From NCBI GenBank assembly GCA_004357415.1, contig SMVY01000143.1:1-8779 (forward strand): a stretch of 8,779 bases of DNA. Direction: 5' to 3'. Under the pieces are notes generated by a model. It saw only the letters and a list, made by a program, of their open reading frames with translations, was not told the origin of the DNA and ran no database searches. Position numbers and translations under genes: made by a program. This stretch comes from Gemmatimonadota bacterium (GTDB lineage Bacteria; Gemmatimonadota; Gemmatimonadetes; Gemmatimonadales; GWC2-71-9). Below are positions 6,797 through 8,779 of this stretch, piece after piece. Position 1 is the stretch's first letter; each line of letters begins with the position of its first letter.

Positions 6797-6885
6797 GGAG
6801 GGGGCAAGGATGGAAGCGGGGGCGGCGAGGGCAGTTGGGGTCGCTTCAGCGACAGGGCCGAGCCTCGCCTTTAGCCGCGAAGGGA
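6797..6885. repeat. Duplicated upstream segment, copy B
   Basis: This is the partner of 4431-4519 at a constant offset of 2366 bp, 78/89 identical. The palindrome GTCGCTTCAGCGAC (6840-6853) is intact. The second palindrome is damaged here: the left arm reads CTCGCCT (6864-6870) against the intact right arm AGCCGCG (6873-6879). Confidence 0.75.
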
Positions 6886-6888
6886 CGA

Positions 6889-6918
6889 GCGGCCGGCTCG
6901 CTGATACGAACCGGCCGC
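6889..6918 (-). terminator. GC-rich hairpin downstream of the right-hand beta-barrel gene
   Basis: GCGGCCGG (6889-6896) and CCGGCCGC (6911-6918) are perfect 8-bp arms with a 14-nt loop. It lies about 95 bp past the stop of the 7014-7673 gene and could end its transcript, but no T run follows on the - strand. Confidence 0.35.
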
Positions 6919-6946
6919 CTTCTTCAACCGATGGGCTCAGTCAACT

Positions 6947-6982
6947 GCCCCCGCTGCTCCCGCCGCCCCCGCTGCCCCCGCT
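6947..6982. repeat. 9-bp tandem repeat, four units
   Basis: Units are GCCCCCGCT, GCTCCCGCC, GCCCCCGCT and GCCCCCGCT. One inverted copy (AGCGGGGGC) lies at 6815-6823, forming the outer end of the inverted-repeat structure. Confidence 0.75.
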
Positions 6983-7013
6983 GTCGTCTGCCCTCGCTTT
7001 CGTCCCGCCTACT

Positions 7014-7673
7014 TCAATTCCAAAAATCTCCCAACCCGACGGTCAAGCCTGCCGTGAAATTGAGGTCGGCGACGCCGGTCCCGAACAGGCCCAAGCCGCA
7101 GCCGCCGCCGCCGCAAGAGGCGCCCCAACTGGTCGACAGGAACGTCATCAGCAGGTTGCCTTGCAAGCGGAGGCCAACGCGCTGTTTCTCGCCGAACATG
7201 ACCTTGACCCCGCCGCCCAACATGAAAGAGAAGCGCCAGTCATCACCGAACGTTTCCTGAGCGTTGAACCAGGTGGCGCCCAGGCCGAATCCGAAAAACG
7301 GCCGGATGTTGTTGTTGTGCACCTCGTTGTAGCCGCCGAGGTAGAAGTTTGTCACCCTGATGGGTGTGAGCTCCGTCACACCGTTGAACCGCCGGAGGCG
7401 CAGATCGGTACTGGTCTGATTGACGGTGAGTTCGATCAGCTTGGTGGGCCTCAGCCGAATGCCGATGCTGCCACCGTAGTTGACCGCGTCCTTGATGTCG
7501 AGGGTGCCGCTAAAGGTGGAAAGGCTGCTGAGGCTGAACTGATAGCCGCCATAGCCCGTGAGCTCGATCTTCGAGAGTGAGGGCCGAGGCGCGCGGCGGG
7601 CCTGGGCCGAGGCTGAAGTCACCGCCAGCGACAGTCCGAGGGCAGCGAGAAGAACCGAACGGCTTCTGTGCAT
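7014..7673 (-). CDS. Outer-membrane beta-barrel protein
   Basis: The predicted product is 219 residues. ATG 7673 is preceded by AAAGGA 6 nt upstream and opens a signal peptide (MHRSRSVLLAALGLSLAV, cut after about S-A-S-A-Q-A, residue 24-25). A longer in-frame ORF to 8117 overlaps the DUF3604 gene and is rejected. The mature part is a barrel-like run of strands: KIELTGYGGYQF, NYGGSIGIRLRP, LIELTVNQTSTDLRL, VTNFYLGGYNEV, IRPFFGFGLGATWF, FSFMLGGGVKVMF, RVGLRLQGNLLM and a final LNFTAGLTVGLGDFWN with an aromatic near the C-terminus. A loop GASCGGGGCG carries two Cys spaced to form a local disulfide. The pattern resembles small OmpA/OmpX-type or porin-family barrels. The specific role is unknown. 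Stop TGA is at 7014-7016; downstream lies the structured spacer before paralogue 2. Confidence 0.85.
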   Translation of the reverse strand: MHRSRSVLLAALGLSLAVTSASAQARRAPRPSLSKIELTGYGGYQFSLSSLSTFSGTLDIKDAVNYGGSIGIRLRPTKLIELTVNQTSTDLRLRRFNGVTELTPIRVTNFYLGGYNEVHNNNIRPFFGFGLGATWFNAQETFGDDWRFSFMLGGGVKVMFGEKQRVGLRLQGNLLMTFLSTSWGASCGGGGCGLGLFGTGVADLNFTAGLTVGLGDFWN

Positions 7674-7679
7674 GAGATG

Positions 7680-7685
7680 TCCTTT
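7680..7685 (-). promoter_or_regulatory. Ribosome binding site of the right-hand beta-barrel gene
   Basis: AAAGGA on the - strand, 6 nt before ATG 7673. It fixes the start at the signal peptide and argues against the longer in-frame ORF. Confidence 0.7.
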
Positions 7686-7697
7686 CCGAGGCACGTG

Positions 7698-7721
7698 GCC
7701 GACCCCCATCCAGGGGCCGGC
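7698..7721 (-). promoter_or_regulatory. Leader hairpin upstream of the beta-barrel gene
   Basis: On the - strand GCCGGCCCC, a six-base loop TGGATG and GGGGTCGGC form nine pairs, one of them G-U. The hairpin ends 24 nt before the ATG and 12 nt before the Shine-Dalgarno. No T run follows, so an intrinsic terminator for the DUF3604 gene is doubtful; a leader structure or RNA-stabilising hairpin is as likely. Confidence 0.4.
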
Positions 7722-7819
7722 TGGCAAACGTTCCCGCAGAATCGCCTGAGCCGCCGGTGGCGTCAAGTGGCTGATCCGTCCATCATCCGGCGCACGGCGC
7801 ACCGCGTACCGCGAACCCG

Positions 7820-8779
7820 TCATGGCGTATACCAGATCGGGCTGGTGTAGGCCCGCTCTTGAGTCGTCATCTCGACCTCGGCCGGCAGGGTGACATCGAA
7901 GCGCTCCGCCTCGTAGGCCGTCCACCGCGGCGTGGGAATCTCCAGCACCCGGACGTAGTACACGGCCGGTACTGTCGCATCGAAATCCGGATCGGTCCAC
8001 ACGGTGATCAACTCGGCCGAACCGATGGTGTTGGTCCAGGTGGCGTTGGCTACGTCCACCGTGTTGCCGACCGGCGGCAGCTTGCCGTCGGAGCCGGGTT
8101 GCCGGTCGCCGGACCACACCACGTCGTACACCTTCTCCTGGCGATCACCACTACCGTCGACCCAGCCCTTTACGATCTGGATGCGGTCGAGGTTGCCCGA
8201 CAGCGGGTCCTTGAGCGCGGCCACCAGGAAGGTCGGAGCGGCGCCGGACGAGGGGGCGGGAGGGAGGTCACCACCCATGGGCACGCCTTTGGAGTAGCCC
8301 GCGTTGGCCGGCAGGCGACCACTGGCATCGGCGGTAGTAAACTCCCATCCGCCGAAGAACCTCACCAACATGCGCGGGCCGGTGGTGGCGTAGGTCTCTT
8401 TGCGCCGCATGGCATCGAACAGCGCCCTACGGGTGTTCTCCGTGGCCCACACTCCGGCGTAACCCGAGGCGACCATGCTCCAACTCTCGATCCGCATGTC
8501 GCCGATTTGTGCCATGGGGTGCTTGTAGCGCACAGCACTGGGCTCGGTACCCGCGTGCTTGCCGAAGAAGTTCTCTTCCTCCGCGGTAGCCAGCCCGGTG
8601 TGGCTGTCGGTCGAACCGATCATGCCGAACTTGTAGGGATTCACTCCCAGCGACTGCTCCAGCTGGAGCCCCGTCTGCAACGCCGTGCGGGCATACTCGT
8701 ACTGCAGCATGTCGTCGTCCTTAGCAACGCTTAGGTCGAGGTTGCCCGCGTCCCAAGTTTCGTAATCGGCGAACTCGTC
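7820..8779 (-). CDS. DUF3604 domain-containing protein, C-terminal part (5' end outside the window)
   Basis: 319 residues are visible and the frame is open to the right edge. Upstream of the Met at 8710 it reads DEFADYETWDAGNLD, which is continuous with MLQYEYARTAL and typical of DUF3604 proteins, so that Met is internal. Family members are usually about 600 residues or more, so roughly half is missing. The motif MIGSTDSHTGL at visible residues 53-63 is the hallmark; its D and H suggest a metal site, and the family is thought to relate to PHP-type metal-dependent hydrolases, but no reaction is established. Also seen: WSMVASGYAGVWATENTR, RRKETYATTGPRM, the LDRIQIVKGWVD strand of the C-terminal beta domain, and the closing TSPIWYTP typical of the family end. 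Known members are generally exported; the signal region is outside the window. The next gene on the strand begins 146 bp downstream. Confidence 0.9.
   Translation of the reverse strand, partial: DEFADYETWDAGNLDLSVAKDDDMLQYEYARTALQTGLQLEQSLGVNPYKFGMIGSTDSHTGLATAEEENFFGKHAGTEPSAVRYKHPMAQIGDMRIESWSMVASGYAGVWATENTRRALFDAMRRKETYATTGPRMLVRFFGGWEFTTADASGRLPANAGYSKGVPMGGDLPPAPSSGAAPTFLVAALKDPLSGNLDRIQIVKGWVDGSGDRQEKVYDVVWSGDRQPGSDGKLPPVGNTVDVANATWTNTIGSAELITVWTDPDFDATVPAVYYVRVLEIPTPRWTAYEAERFDVTLPAEVEMTTQERAYTSPIWYTP

Larger units (their letters stand above)
6815..6982. repeat. Imperfect ~170-bp inverted-repeat structure in the spacer
   Basis: The reverse complement of 6815-6837 (starting CAACTGCCCTCGCC) matches 6942-6955 in 12 of 14 positions, and its remaining nine bases GCCCCCGCT match 6965-6973 exactly, with one extra 9-bp unit between. 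Between these ends lie the palindrome at 6840-6853 and the inverted repeat at 6889-6918. The whole spacer between paralogue 2 and the beta-barrel gene has no other gene. It may be a REP-like or non-autonomous element, or a structured leader. Confidence 0.55.

Noticed and set aside
6810..7580. 256-codon + strand frame across the spacer and antisense to the beta-barrel gene
   Set aside because: It is antisense to a supported gene, starts in repeat-rich spacer and shows no recognisable domain.
7674..8117. N-terminal extension of the 7014-7673 beta-barrel gene
   Set aside because: It overlaps the DUF3604 gene by about 300 bp and is Arg-rich. A Shine-Dalgarno and a signal peptide fix the start at 7673.

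Overview
The window is GC-rich and densely coding. It suggests a diderm bacterium: five of the seven genes encode products likely exported to the periplasm or outer membrane, and four of these show a Sec-type signal peptide (the DUF4136 start lies outside the window). Gene style (a DUF3604 protein, a stand-alone flap-type exonuclease, small Gly-rich beta-barrels, short tandem repeats in the spacers) would fit Gemmatimonadota or a similar environmental lineage. That placement is inference only. I see no tRNA, rRNA, insertion sequence, transposase, phage gene or CRISPR array.

Layout. On the + strand, an operon-like pair: the 3' part of a DUF4136 envelope protein (3-578) and a small outer-membrane beta-barrel (605-1195). 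A 63-bp convergent gap holds an AT-rich hairpin with perfect 20-bp arms. Everything to the right is on the - strand and is read from the right edge leftwards: the C-terminal part of a DUF3604 protein (7820 to edge), a second beta-barrel protein (7014-7673), two tandem paralogues of a large secreted repeat protein (4612-6741 and 2267-4378), and a stand-alone 5'-3' exonuclease (1259-2137). Gaps between the - strand genes are 146, 272, 233 and 129 bp, so they need not form one operon.

The core of the window is the tandem duplication. Each copy has a signal peptide, an N-terminal domain, three internal ~75-residue repeats (TD.....N...V......YY......W......GPW), an aromatic/Gly-rich segment with a Cys-Cys pair, an RAGx tetrapeptide repeat and an Arg/Gly/Asn-rich tail. 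They resemble proteins often labelled 'carbohydrate-binding family V/XII'; the true function is unknown. The duplicated unit extends upstream into non-coding DNA (89 ungapped bp, 78 identical) that carries small palindromes. The copies have since diverged: one has a histidine cluster where the other has tyrosines, and the RAGx repeat differs by one unit.

The spacers are unusually structured: oppositely oriented heptamer arrays between paralogue 1 and the exonuclease, an imperfect ~170-bp inverted-repeat structure with a 9-bp tandem repeat upstream of paralogue 2, and a 9-bp hairpin in the leader of the right-hand beta-barrel gene. No classical defence, biosynthetic or mobile system is visible. 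The points most worth checking are the duplicated envelope protein and the structured spacers.
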